Of a DNA stretch of 64,000 nucleotides, positions 9,059-18,893 are shown piece by piece; within the stretch, counting starts at the first letter, position 1; every line of letters starts with the position of its first letter. Position numbers and translations under genes: made by a program. The stretch is from Gammaproteobacteria bacterium (GTDB taxonomy: Bacteria > Pseudomonadota > Gammaproteobacteria > Acidiferrobacterales > SPGG2). A model generated the notes under the pieces. It did not search any database and had not been told where the DNA came from. It saw nothing but the letters and a program-made list of their open reading frames with translations. The DNA is taken from NCBI GenBank assembly GCA_029861845.1, contig JAOTYM010000003.1, positions 1-64,000 on the forward strand, given 5' to 3'.

Positions 9059-9472
9059 CTAACCAGCGATAACAGCCGCATTTAGGGCCGCGACCGAAAG
9101 CTTGACCGACATTAGCCAGAGGGCTGCCCCGATCTCGCCGTCGACAATACGTTTTGGTAGATCCTTGAGTACAAGGTCGGCGATACGATAACAAGCAAGC
9201 TGTATCACTAGGGTTACGAATCCCCAAATCAAGATATCTAAGGCATTCACGCTCGCGGCCAGGCAGAAGGCGAGAGGAATGCCTAGCCCGAGCACCGCGC
9301 CAGAGAGCGAAATGGCCGCTGCTATGTTGCCCTGCCGAATCAACTGGATTTCGTGGTACGGGGTGATCAGGTGATAGATGCTGATGCCAGCGGCCAACAT
9401 CGCGACCGCCACGAGGAAATGGAGGATTAATACGGGAAACCCCGAGAGCAGACTTTGGATAACGGCTTCCAC
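9059..9472 (-). CDS. DUF350-family membrane protein
   Basis: About four TM helices; IRQGNIAAAISLSGAVLGLGIPLA pattern typical of DUF350. Confidence 0.7.
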   Translation of the reverse strand: MEAVIQSLLSGFPVLILHFLVAVAMLAAGISIYHLITPYHEIQLIRQGNIAAAISLSGAVLGLGIPLAFCLAASVNALDILIWGFVTLVIQLACYRIADLVLKDLPKRIVDGEIGAALWLMSVKLSVAALNAAVIAG

Positions 9473-9588
9473 GCTATGCCTCTAACCTTTGCTTGCCCAG
9501 TAGTGTCGCACAGCTTTGAAGCTAGGACGAGCGCTGCCGCGGCAGTTGGTCATGCGATCGCCTGGCGTTAGTATTACCTTACGATCAG

Positions 9589-9900
9589 GTGGAGCCGGTG
9601 TGTGCTAAAAAGATTAGCGTCGATCGCTTGCAAAAACAGGCGGAAGAAATTCGCGCCGACATAAAGCATCTTGAGCAGGTCGAGGACGTCTTAGACGAGG
9701 CGCGGGGTGAGTTGGAGCATGAATTGCGACGAGCGGGGGACGCGCTGGTGAGAGCGGGCGGACGTTCCTGGGATGTCGAAAACCGGATTAAGGAGTTGAA
9801 AGGCAATATCGCGCTCAATCGCAAAGACCTGGAAGAAAATAAAAAGCAGCGGCAAGAATTCGAAACGCATCTTAAGAATATCGAGCAAGAACTCTCCTAG
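9589..9900 (+). CDS. Coiled-coil hypothetical protein
   Basis: Charged heptad-rich 103 aa ORF; convergent 4-bp overlap with the next gene. Confidence 0.5.
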   Translation: MEPVCAKKISVDRLQKQAEEIRADIKHLEQVEDVLDEARGELEHELRRAGDALVRAGGRSWDVENRIKELKGNIALNRKDLEENKKQRQEFETHLKNIEQELS

Positions 9901-11456
9901 AAATCCGTAGGCGCGCCACCTTCTTCTTTGCGCTTGATGACAAAAGCCTCAAGTTCCTCCCGCACGCTCTCGTCCATTGGCGGCGGTGTATACTCTTTGA
10001 TGAGTTGTTTCCAAAGTTTGTTGGCGCGTTCCAGTACTGTTTCCGAACCCGCTTCTTCCCAACTCTCAAAATTACGCCAATCGGAAAGAAACGGGCTATA
10101 AAAAGCAGTGCGGTAACGGCTTTGTGTATGATCGCAACCGAAAAAGTGCCCAGTGGAATCTACTTCTCGGATTGCATCGAATGCAAGATCGTCATCGGCG
10201 GTGGAAATCTGTTGATGGTAATAAATAAATTGTTGTAGGACTTCACAATCCATGACGAATTTCTCAAAGCTTGCTGCAAGGCCGCCCTCAAGCCAGCCGG
10301 CAGAATGGAACATGATATTGGCATGGCCGCTCGTGCTACCCCAAAGCGAAAACACACTCTCCCACATGGCTTGCGCGTCGGCACAGTTCGCGGCGTTGGC
10401 GTTGGACGCGCGCAAGGGTAGTTTGTAGCGTCGCGCTAACTGACCCGAGATCTGCATGGCACGCATGTATTCTGGTGTACCAAACGCAGGTGCACCCGAC
10501 TTCATGTCGACATTTGATGTAAAAGCGCCGTAAACCACAGGCGCCCCTGATCTCACCGCTTGCAGCAATGCGATCGCAGCCAGGCACTCGGCCGTTTGTT
10601 GGGCCAGGGCGCCGGCAAGCGTTACCGGGGCCATGGCACCAGCAAGCGTAAATGGTGTGACGACAACGCATTGGTTACGTCGGGCCAGACGCATGGCGCC
10701 ATCGAGCATTGGCCAATCGTGCTTTAACGGAGAGGAGGAATTGATGTTGGTAAAGATTCGCGGCGTGGTATCAAATTCTTCATGTGTTAATCCAGCGGCG
10801 ATTCGAAACATTTCTATGGCGTCTTCAACCCGTGCCGCGCCCAATGAGTAAGCATGCGATGCCTTGTCGGTAAGCGTTAGCTTGTCGTATAGCGCATCGA
10901 GGTGGCGGATCGACGCATGGATATCGACCGGTTCGACTGGATAGCCACCGATCATATGAAGGCAATTGAAGGTCTGTGATAGCTTTAGAAAATTCTGGTA
11001 GTCGGCGCGATTACCCATGCGGCGCCCGCGGTCAATATCGGTTGAATTCGGTGGGCTGGATACCGGGCTAAAGGCGAGCTTGTCCCCGCCAATGAAGATC
11101 TTACGCGAGGGATTGCGAGGTGTAATCGTAAACATCGACGGGGCTTTAGCGACCTGTTGCATAACGAAGTCCCGATCCATTCGCACACGATCGGAATCCG
11201 ATGCGACATCACAACCGGCGTCTTTCAAGATTGTCTTTGCTTCTTCGTTGAGAAAGTCGATGCCGATTTCCTCGAGTACGCGCATGGCGGTGTCATGGAT
11301 GCGCTCGATGCCGTCGGCGTCTAGTGGCTCAATGGGCTTATCGGCGTATTGCAGCTGCTTCCACTCGAGTTGTTCTAGGGTGGGTCGTCGCTGCTGGACG
11401 CCTTGCTTGCGGCGCCGACGTCCGCGTTTTTCGCCGGCCACTGATTCCTCAACCAT
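9897..11456 (-). CDS. Trimethylamine methyltransferase (MttB) family protein, non-pyrrolysine
   Basis: 519 aa MttB-like (IHDTAMRVLEEIGIDFLNEEAKTILKDAGCDV; CADAQAMWESVFSLWGSTSGHANIMFHSAGWLEGGLAASFEKFVMDCEVL); no in-frame TAG. Confidence 0.85.
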   Translation of the reverse strand: MVEESVAGEKRGRRRRKQGVQQRRPTLEQLEWKQLQYADKPIEPLDADGIERIHDTAMRVLEEIGIDFLNEEAKTILKDAGCDVASDSDRVRMDRDFVMQQVAKAPSMFTITPRNPSRKIFIGGDKLAFSPVSSPPNSTDIDRGRRMGNRADYQNFLKLSQTFNCLHMIGGYPVEPVDIHASIRHLDALYDKLTLTDKASHAYSLGAARVEDAIEMFRIAAGLTHEEFDTTPRIFTNINSSSPLKHDWPMLDGAMRLARRNQCVVVTPFTLAGAMAPVTLAGALAQQTAECLAAIALLQAVRSGAPVVYGAFTSNVDMKSGAPAFGTPEYMRAMQISGQLARRYKLPLRASNANAANCADAQAMWESVFSLWGSTSGHANIMFHSAGWLEGGLAASFEKFVMDCEVLQQFIYYHQQISTADDDLAFDAIREVDSTGHFFGCDHTQSRYRTAFYSPFLSDWRNFESWEEAGSETVLERANKLWKQLIKEYTPPPMDESVREELEAFVIKRKEEGGAPTDF

Positions 11457-11481
11457 TCATCTCCTCCACACGAGCGAGCCT

Positions 11482-12318
11482 TCATTTCATAATAGGAGGC
11501 GCATTATATTGAACTTCGGTTTGCGAGGTAATTAGCGCCGCTTCGAGATCTATCGAGTCGGTCGTCGGTGTATCGCCAGGGGACCGAAATGCTTGGCACA
11601 CCGGCATGAGTTGCATGCTATTGATGTTGACATGCGAGGGGCGGGTGACCGCCCAGTGGATGGCGTCCGCGATGTCATCAGCCGTGAGGGTCTCGGTACC
11701 CGCATAGAACGCATCGACCTTGAATTGATCGCCCCTGTATCGTGTAGACGAGAATTCGGTGTTGCCCACCATCCCGGGCACGATCTCGGTAACGCGAATA
11801 GGCGTACCAAGAAGATCTGAACGCAAATTGGTGCTGAATCGATGGACAAACACTTTGGTGGCGCCGTACACGGCATTTCCCGGGGACGGAAACTGACCCG
11901 TTACCGAGCCGATGTTAATGATGTGGCCACGATTGCGTTCGATCATGCCTGGCAGAAGCATATGGGTACCGAATAGCAGACCCTTCACGTTCGTATCGAT
12001 CATGGTTTCCCAATCCTTGTAGTCGGTGCGATAGGCCGGGTCGCGGCTGAGGGCTAGCCCGGCATTGTTCACGAGCACGTCGACGACGGCGAAGGCCTCT
12101 GGCAACTCTCGAATGGCAGTTGCATAAGCAGTCGTATCACGGATGTCGAAGGCCGCGGTGTGTACTCGGCTCGAATCGAGTTCGTTCTTCACGGCCTCAA
12201 GCTTGTCACTACGGCGACCCGTGAGGATCAACTTGGCACCATCAGCCGTGAAGCGTCGGGCCGCGGCAGCACCGAAACCAGAGGTTGCACCAGTGATGAA
12301 GATAGTCAGGTCCACCAA
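11482..12318 (-). CDS. Short-chain dehydrogenase/reductase (YdfG-like)
   Basis: TGATSGFGAAAARRF, VLVNNAGLAL, GSVTGQFPSPGNAVYGATK. Confidence 0.88.
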   Translation of the reverse strand: MVDLTIFITGATSGFGAAAARRFTADGAKLILTGRRSDKLEAVKNELDSSRVHTAAFDIRDTTAYATAIRELPEAFAVVDVLVNNAGLALSRDPAYRTDYKDWETMIDTNVKGLLFGTHMLLPGMIERNRGHIINIGSVTGQFPSPGNAVYGATKVFVHRFSTNLRSDLLGTPIRVTEIVPGMVGNTEFSSTRYRGDQFKVDAFYAGTETLTADDIADAIHWAVTRPSHVNINSMQLMPVCQAFRSPGDTPTTDSIDLEAALITSQTEVQYNAPPIMK

Positions 12319-12791
12319 CTTTTCATTCTACGCACCACCGAGCGTGTGGTCACCCATGAACGCTTTGAAGCGTACGAGCGAAAGAGGCCCACAACAAAGA
12401 CTGGAACGGCTGCCTACAGAACTTTGAGTCCGGGCTCGAAGTTGGGGCCTGAACCCCACGGCCGAAGATGTTTTCGTAAATCCCCTCGCCGCCGCCTATC
12501 AATGCTTGGCGGTGGGTGCCAGCCGGCACCGAGTTGCGGTTTGAGAGCACCCCAGGTCATGTTCTGGGCTATACTTTTAGAAACACTCAAAGGTTTTGTT
12601 CCATGGAGTGGGGGTATGGGTCGATTCCATAGCGTGTACGTTCAACGGACGATACTGAGCGTGGATCTATGTTACAGAAGGGCATACGTATGGCGTAGAG
12701 CCCAGGCCCGGCCCTGTCCTCAACCCTCTTTCTGGACCAATAGCACGCGCTAGGCGCTCGTAATCCGCTTGCTCACGGATGAGGCACGCTC

Positions 12792-14111
12792 ATGAAAAAG
12801 AAGATTGATGTGCGCGACCTAAGGGTGGGGATGTATGTCTACGAGCTGGACCGACCGTGGCGTGAGACGCCATTCCCGTTCCAGGGATTTCAGATCGAGA
12901 GTGACGAAGATATCGGCCAGCTTAAGCAGCACTGCGAACATGTCTTCATAGACGCCGATCGTAGCCTCGGAACAGTCTCACCGATTCAAGCATGGCGCGC
13001 GCCGCGGCCAGTGTCGGCAGAAAGGAAAACAGGGCCTGAAGCGGAGCTCCAAGAGGTTGTCGAAAAGACCACTGCCCATCGTCCGAGGCGAGTGTATCAA
13101 GATCAGACCACCGTCGAAGAGGAGGCTCGAGTTATCAAAGAAACCCACGAGCAGGCTATCAGCTTGGTTTACTCAGTCATGGAGGACGTACAGCGCGGTA
13201 AAGTCTTCGATGTTGAGACCGCTAAGAAGATAGTGCATGACATGGCACAGAGTGTGGTGCGGAATCCGGATGCGTTGATTTGTTTTACCCATTTAAAGAA
13301 GAGGCATGAGTACACGGCCCTACATTCGCTAAGAGTGTGTATTCTAGCGCTCGTGTTCGGGCGTCACCTGGGATTCGATGAAGACGTATTGAATGTCCTT
13401 GGTGTCGGCGCACTACTGCACGACATTGGAAAGATGAAAGTCCCGCTGGAAATCTTAAACAAGCCAGGCAAGCTTACTGAACATGAGTCGCGCATCATGA
13501 GAAACCATGTGCCATACGGAATTAGCGCGCTGGAGCAAGCTAAAGGTATCCCTAAAAGAGCCATTGAAGTTGCACGCCTACACCATGAGCGCTATGGCGG
13601 GACCGGATATATGGACAAACTCAAGGGGGACCAGATCAGCGAGTTTGGATTGATAGGTGCGATCGTCGATGTCTACGACGCAATCACTAGCGATCGACCC
13701 TATGGTCATGGCATTTCGACCCTCGATGCGTTGAACAAGATGTACGGCTGGCGACGAACGCACTTTCATCCTCATCTGGTAGAGCAATTTATTCAATGTA
13801 TGGGTATTTTCCCGATCGGCAGCCTCGTTAGACTAAACAGCCATGACATCGGTGTGGTTAAAACGATGAATCGTGCCCAAAGGCTTAAGCCGCAGGTGAT
13901 GCTCGTCCTCAAACCTGATAAAACACGCCACCCCTTCAGAAGAACGGTTGATCTCGCCCGTGAAACAGACGGTCGAGGCCGACCCTACGAAATAACAAGT
14001 GCTCTCCCCGCTGGCTTATATGGAATCCAGCCGGTCGATTACTTGCCGGTCGCGGCTATGGTGCAACCTTCCCCGGCGTCTGTCGCGCATCATAAGAAAC
14101 GGCAGCGATAA
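12792..14111 (+). CDS. HD-GYP domain phosphodiesterase with N-terminal DUF3391-like region
   Basis: MKKKIDVRDLRVGMYVYELDRPW; LHDIGKMKVP; HHERYGGTGYMDKL; AIVDVYDAITSDRPYG. Confidence 0.88.
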   Translation: MKKKIDVRDLRVGMYVYELDRPWRETPFPFQGFQIESDEDIGQLKQHCEHVFIDADRSLGTVSPIQAWRAPRPVSAERKTGPEAELQEVVEKTTAHRPRRVYQDQTTVEEEARVIKETHEQAISLVYSVMEDVQRGKVFDVETAKKIVHDMAQSVVRNPDALICFTHLKKRHEYTALHSLRVCILALVFGRHLGFDEDVLNVLGVGALLHDIGKMKVPLEILNKPGKLTEHESRIMRNHVPYGISALEQAKGIPKRAIEVARLHHERYGGTGYMDKLKGDQISEFGLIGAIVDVYDAITSDRPYGHGISTLDALNKMYGWRRTHFHPHLVEQFIQCMGIFPIGSLVRLNSHDIGVVKTMNRAQRLKPQVMLVLKPDKTRHPFRRTVDLARETDGRGRPYEITSALPAGLYGIQPVDYLPVAAMVQPSPASVAHHKKRQR

Positions 14112-14429
14112 GCATTTAGCACCGAAGCCGCTTTAACGCATTGTCGTGAGGCAAGCGCGTGTACGGCGTCTGTCCAGGGGGCATAATTGCAATTTGGGTA
14201 GACGCGGCGCGGGGGCATGACGCCAGTGCGAGGAAAGCAATGAATGACGAGTCGTCCAGTTGGATGCAAATATCTATGGATGGTGGCCGCTGAGCTCCTC
14301 GTCTACTATTTCGCTTAACTTAATCAACGAGTTACATCGCCTTTAGCGGCGAATCTTCCCAAACGCGCTTGCCGATGGTTTACTGTCCATTAGCAAGGCC
14401 GCGAAGAATGCTGAATGCAAGGAGGGGTC

Positions 14430-14720
14430 ATGTACGCGCGTTTGGTGACACTCAAACTTAAACCGGGGAGCATGTCGACGGCAGAGAAACTGGCTGATCA
14501 AGCGGTTTCGGTAATAAGAGGTCTGAAGGGGTTCAAAGACGTGACGTTCTTTGGCAACAACGAAACCGGCGAATACGGCAGCTTGAGTCTTTGGGAAACG
14601 GAGAAAGACGCCGAGGCCGTAAGCAACGCGACTAAGCTTCAGATTCGTGACGTTATTGGCGACCTTCTCATAGAGCGACCAATGGTTCGTATCTGCGAAG
14701 TCTACGGACCTAAAGGGTGA
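14430..14720 (+). CDS. Antibiotic biosynthesis monooxygenase (ABM)-like domain protein
   Basis: MYARLVTLKLKPGSM...FKDVTFFGNNETGEYGSLSLWETEKDAEAV; RBS ggagggg before ATG 14430. Confidence 0.65.
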   Translation: MYARLVTLKLKPGSMSTAEKLADQAVSVIRGLKGFKDVTFFGNNETGEYGSLSLWETEKDAEAVSNATKLQIRDVIGDLLIERPMVRICEVYGPKG

Positions 14721-14746
14721 GGTGAAGTAGGTGCGAGCGGCAGCGG

Positions 14747-17008
14747 CTACTTGATATTCCGGCGCCCAATCCCTTGCTGTTTCCGCCGCTTGAGTCGCTG
14801 CGACGCCTTCAAGCGTTCATAAGCAAGCTGAACTAACGTTTCCTGACCACCCTTACTGCCCTCCTCGCTCGGTTGCCGTTGGACATAGGTGCCATCCGAA
14901 CGCATATCCCAGGCATTGCGATGGTCAGCGAGGTGAGTGTCGAGAATCTGTCGCAATTCCGCTCGCAAGTCCGCATCTTCTACCGGCGCTAACACTTCCA
15001 CGCGGTGCTCTAAATTACGCATCATGATGTCGGCCGAGCCAATGTAAAATTCTTCGTTACCGTCATTTCGGAAATAGTAGACGCGACTATGTTCAAGAAA
15101 CCGGCCAACGACGCTGATAACATGCACGTTATCAGATAGGCCGGGGATACCCGGTCGCAACCGACAGGTATCGCGTACAATGAGATCCACTCGCACACCA
15201 GCCTGTGAAGCCCGATAGAGCGCTTTGGTAATGTCAACGTCTTCCAAGGCATTCATCTTGAATTGGATTAAGCCGGGCGATTTCTCTGAGTGCGAATCGA
15301 TCTCACGTTGAATTTTCTTGAGTAACGATCGCTTCAACACCTTCGGCGCGGGCAAAATCTTGCGGTAGTCACGTTTGGGTGTATAGCCTGTGGTGAGATA
15401 ATTGAAGAGTTCAGTCAGGTCTCGACCAATCGTCTCATCGCAGGTCAGCAATCCAAGGTCGGTATACAGCCTAGCGGTGCCGGCATGATAGTTGCCCGTA
15501 CCAGCATGGGCGTACAAGCGAAGCTTATTGTAATCGTTGCGTACGACGAGAATGACCTTGCAGTGAGTCTTTAGGCCGAGCACGCCGTAAGTGACGTGGA
15601 TACCCGCTTCCTCCATGCGGCTTGCCCAGCGAATGTTGGCCGCCTCATCGAATCTCGCCTGTAGCTCTACTGCGACCGCAACTTGCTTACCATTTCTCGC
15701 GGCGTCGATAAGGTAGTCGATTACCTTGGTATCGGCGGACGTGCGGTAGAGGGTCATCTTGATTGCCCTTACCTTAGGATCTCGACTCGCCTCCTTTAAG
15801 AAACGTTCAACTGACGTAGAAAATGACTGGTAAGGATGTTGCAACAAAATCGAACCGACCTCGCGGATGATGTAAAAGATACTTCGCGAATCAACTAACT
15901 TCGGGTGATCGAGCGGCCGGTGTGGCGGGTCGTGAAGCAATGGCGCTTCAAGCGCGCACAACTCAAACAGGTCTCGCATCGCCATCATCCCGTCGGTTTC
16001 GAACACGTCGGCCGCTTCGTCCAAGCCCAGCTCTGCCGCCAGCATGCCACGACGGTCCGGGTGCATATCCTCTTGCACAACTACGCGAACAATCCTTGCA
16101 AACTTTCGGCCACGCAATTCGGATTCGATCATTGCCAATAGATCTTCCGCCTGATCTTCGTCGCGCAATGTGTTGGCATTGCGGGTTACATGGAATAGTT
16201 CACAGACCTCGATCTGCATCTTGGGGAACAATAAATCGAGATTGTGAGACATGACCTGTTCTAACGGGACCAACCGCTTGGAATCACCAACTCGCAAGAA
16301 ACGCGGAATACCTGAACCTACCGGTACTTTAACGCGAGCGAGGTGCCGCTGTTCGTCATTGGCGTAGCGCAAGGTGACCAACAGATTGAGCGATAGATTG
16401 GAGATAAACGGGAACGGATGGGCTTGATCCACCGCCTGTGGCGTTACCAGCGGAAAAATGTTCTTTAAGTAACTATCACGCAACTCCTTTTGCTCGTCTT
16501 TCTTGAGCGAGTCGTAGGTGACAACGTAGATCCCGTGTTCCCGAAGTGCTTTCAGTAGTTTCGGCAGCAGCCGATTCTTTTGTGCCTCTATTTCGCGCAC
16601 AACAGCACAACATTCGTCGATCTGTTGTTGCGGGGTGCGGCCATCCACGGTCAGGTCGCGTAACCCGGCCCCGACTTGCTGTTTAAGACCACCGATGCGT
16701 TTCATGAAGAACTCATCAAGATTAGAACTTACGATGGCCATGAACTTGATGCGTTCGAGTAATGGCGTGCGGTTATCTTGCGCCTCATGTAATACGCGGC
16801 GGTTGAATTCCAACCATGTCAGCTCGCGATTCAGATAGAGGGCGGGAGAGGTGAAGTCGATTTCCTCCTTGGCCTTCTTGTCGGGCCCCACCTTATCTGT
16901 TATCGGCTTGTTGGTGTCAGCCTTACTATCTTTACCAGATTTCTGAACCGTAATAGGTGGTGTTGCACCTGCTACCGGCGTCGGCGTAGCCGGTGCTTTA
17001 GTCGTCAT
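14747..17008 (-). CDS. ppk1: Polyphosphate kinase 1
   Basis: YLNRELTWLEFNRRVLHEA, IVSSNLDEFFMKRIGGLKQQV, HAGTGNYH, YIGSADIMMRNLEHRVEVL. Confidence 0.96.
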   Translation of the reverse strand: MTTKAPATPTPVAGATPPITVQKSGKDSKADTNKPITDKVGPDKKAKEEIDFTSPALYLNRELTWLEFNRRVLHEAQDNRTPLLERIKFMAIVSSNLDEFFMKRIGGLKQQVGAGLRDLTVDGRTPQQQIDECCAVVREIEAQKNRLLPKLLKALREHGIYVVTYDSLKKDEQKELRDSYLKNIFPLVTPQAVDQAHPFPFISNLSLNLLVTLRYANDEQRHLARVKVPVGSGIPRFLRVGDSKRLVPLEQVMSHNLDLLFPKMQIEVCELFHVTRNANTLRDEDQAEDLLAMIESELRGRKFARIVRVVVQEDMHPDRRGMLAAELGLDEAADVFETDGMMAMRDLFELCALEAPLLHDPPHRPLDHPKLVDSRSIFYIIREVGSILLQHPYQSFSTSVERFLKEASRDPKVRAIKMTLYRTSADTKVIDYLIDAARNGKQVAVAVELQARFDEAANIRWASRMEEAGIHVTYGVLGLKTHCKVILVVRNDYNKLRLYAHAGTGNYHAGTARLYTDLGLLTCDETIGRDLTELFNYLTTGYTPKRDYRKILPAPKVLKRSLLKKIQREIDSHSEKSPGLIQFKMNALEDVDITKALYRASQAGVRVDLIVRDTCRLRPGIPGLSDNVHVISVVGRFLEHSRVYYFRNDGNEEFYIGSADIMMRNLEHRVEVLAPVEDADLRAELRQILDTHLADHRNAWDMRSDGTYVQRQPSEEGSKGGQETLVQLAYERLKASQRLKRRKQQGIGRRNIK

Positions 17009-17074
17009 GAGTTTGTGTCCTCAACATTCGCGAGTTGGCCCGATATGGGTATTGAACATGGTGGCGCGCCCCGA

Positions 17075-17989
17075 TCAGTGGACTTCGGGCACGAAGTTTT
17101 GATCCGTGAGCGGCGGCCGGACGTAGCCCTGTGCTTCTTGCCGTGGCGGCAACTCGATCGGCGAGGGTGTCAGGTCTTGATAGGGGATCATGCTCAGCAA
17201 GTGCTTGATACAATTTAGACGGGCGTGCTTCTTCACATCCGCGTTTACGACATACCAAGGCGCTTGCTTGATGTCGGTGTGGGCGAACATGGCATCTTTG
17301 GCTTTGGAGTATTCCACCCACCGCTTACGCGACTGCAGATCCATGGGGCTTAACTTCCAGCGGCGGGTCGGATCCTTAATGCGATTCTGGAAACGCCGTT
17401 CCTGCTCTTCGTCGCCGACCGAAAACCAATACTTGATCAGTTGAATACCGGAACGCACCAGCATACGCTCGAATTCTGGGCAACTACGCATGAATTCCTG
17501 ATATTCGTCGTCGGTGCAGAATCCCATCACCCGTTCGACGTTGGCGCGGTTGTACCAACTGCGGTCAAACAACACCATCTCGCCGGCGGCGGGGAGATGC
17601 GCAACATAACGTTGGAAGTACCACTGGGTCTTCTCGCGCTCGGTGGGCGCGGGTAGTGCTACGACCCGGCCGATGCGAGGGCTCAGGCTTTGGGTAATGC
17701 GCTTGATGACACCACCCTTACCGGCGGCATCCCGTCCTTCGAAGATGACAACAACGCGTAGACCCTCATGTTTGATCCATTCCTGCAATTTGACGAGCTC
17801 GATCTGTAGCTTCGCGAGCTCTTTCTCGTAGTGTTTGTTCTTTATTTTCCCGGGTTTTTCGTTCTTGCCGGTGGCTTTGGCCGCTTCTTCCATGAACCAT
17901 TTCTTGGCTTTACTGGCCTTGGGCTGCTTGTTGTCCTTGCGCTTCTTATCTGCTTGGGCGTTTTTCCCGTCTACGTGCTTCTTTCCCAT
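17075..17989 (-). CDS. ppk2: Polyphosphate kinase 2
   Basis: VVIFEGRDAAGKGGVIKRITQSLSPR, FDRSWYNRANVERVMGFC. Confidence 0.95.
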   Translation of the reverse strand: MGKKHVDGKNAQADKKRKDNKQPKASKAKKWFMEEAAKATGKNEKPGKIKNKHYEKELAKLQIELVKLQEWIKHEGLRVVVIFEGRDAAGKGGVIKRITQSLSPRIGRVVALPAPTEREKTQWYFQRYVAHLPAAGEMVLFDRSWYNRANVERVMGFCTDDEYQEFMRSCPEFERMLVRSGIQLIKYWFSVGDEEQERRFQNRIKDPTRRWKLSPMDLQSRKRWVEYSKAKDAMFAHTDIKQAPWYVVNADVKKHARLNCIKHLLSMIPYQDLTPSPIELPPRQEAQGYVRPPLTDQNFVPEVH

Positions 17990-18197
17990 TCTTAACCCTC
18001 GTTATCTGGTATGGTTTCAAGCCCATGGTAACGAGGGCTCGGGGCTCTGGCAAATGCGGCGGTTACCATGCCACGATCCAAGAATGTTCTAACAGGTTGA
18101 TTTTATGTGTAAATGCTTGAGGGAAACTCGAATTCGAACTGCTGACAGCTATTATTTCTAAGGGCCCCATGATTTATCGATGGCCTGTGGGGGCGCG

Positions 18198-18716
18198 ATG
18201 TCACGAGAATTGATGCTTTTGCGACACGGTAAGTCGGACTGGGACGCGGGGGCGGCCACTGATTTTGAACGCCCGCTCGCACCACGGGGTCGTAAGGCGG
18301 TAAAGCGCATGGGACAGTGGCTCCGAGCGCAGGATTTAATCCCCGATTACATCATTAGTTCGCCGGCCGAGCGCGCCCGCCATACAACCCGGCGCCTGTG
18401 CCGGTTTGCAAAAATTTCCGATTCTAGAATTGCCTGGGAACCCAATATCTATGAGACGGACCTTGATGCGCTGCTAGCAGTCATCGCTCATTGCTCGCGC
18501 GATTGGAGCCGGGTATTGCTAGTTGGCCATAACCCGGGACTGGAATATCTTGTGCGATATCTGGCCGACGAGTCGATCAAGAATTGGGATGCCCACAACC
18601 TGATGCCCACCACCGCACTCGCGCAGCTTGAAATGCCCGATGACTGGACGCAACTTGCCCCGGGTTCGGCTAGAATAATTGCCATTACCCGTGCCCGGGA
18701 GTTACCTGACACTTAA
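18198..18716 (+). CDS. SixA-like histidine phosphatase
   Basis: LMLLRHGKSDWD, DFERPLAPRGRKAVKRMGQWL, SSPAERARHTT, LLVGHNPGLEYL. Confidence 0.85.
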   Translation: MSRELMLLRHGKSDWDAGAATDFERPLAPRGRKAVKRMGQWLRAQDLIPDYIISSPAERARHTTRRLCRFAKISDSRIAWEPNIYETDLDALLAVIAHCSRDWSRVLLVGHNPGLEYLVRYLADESIKNWDAHNLMPTTALAQLEMPDDWTQLAPGSARIIAITRARELPDT

Positions 18717-18893
18717 AACATCGGCGCTTGCGCGCCTCCACTTGGTATGGCGGCAAACTCTATGATGCCTCGTGACGATGCGTCATCACCAAACTGTCAG
18801 GAAACAATGGGTTACGGGTAAGCTTTGCCTTACAAGCAATTCAGCGTAACCTGCTGCAAGCACCTCAGTAGTTCTGGGCCAAGCCCGTCCCCA

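Noticed and set aside
9897-11456. Pyrrolysine-containing MttB
   Set aside because: The ORF is uninterrupted with no in-frame TAG, and no pylTSBCD genes are seen in the window.
12319-12791. 197-aa ORF 12160-12753 across the SDR promoter
   Set aside because: Overlaps the SDR gene antisense and has no domain-like sequence; treated as spurious.
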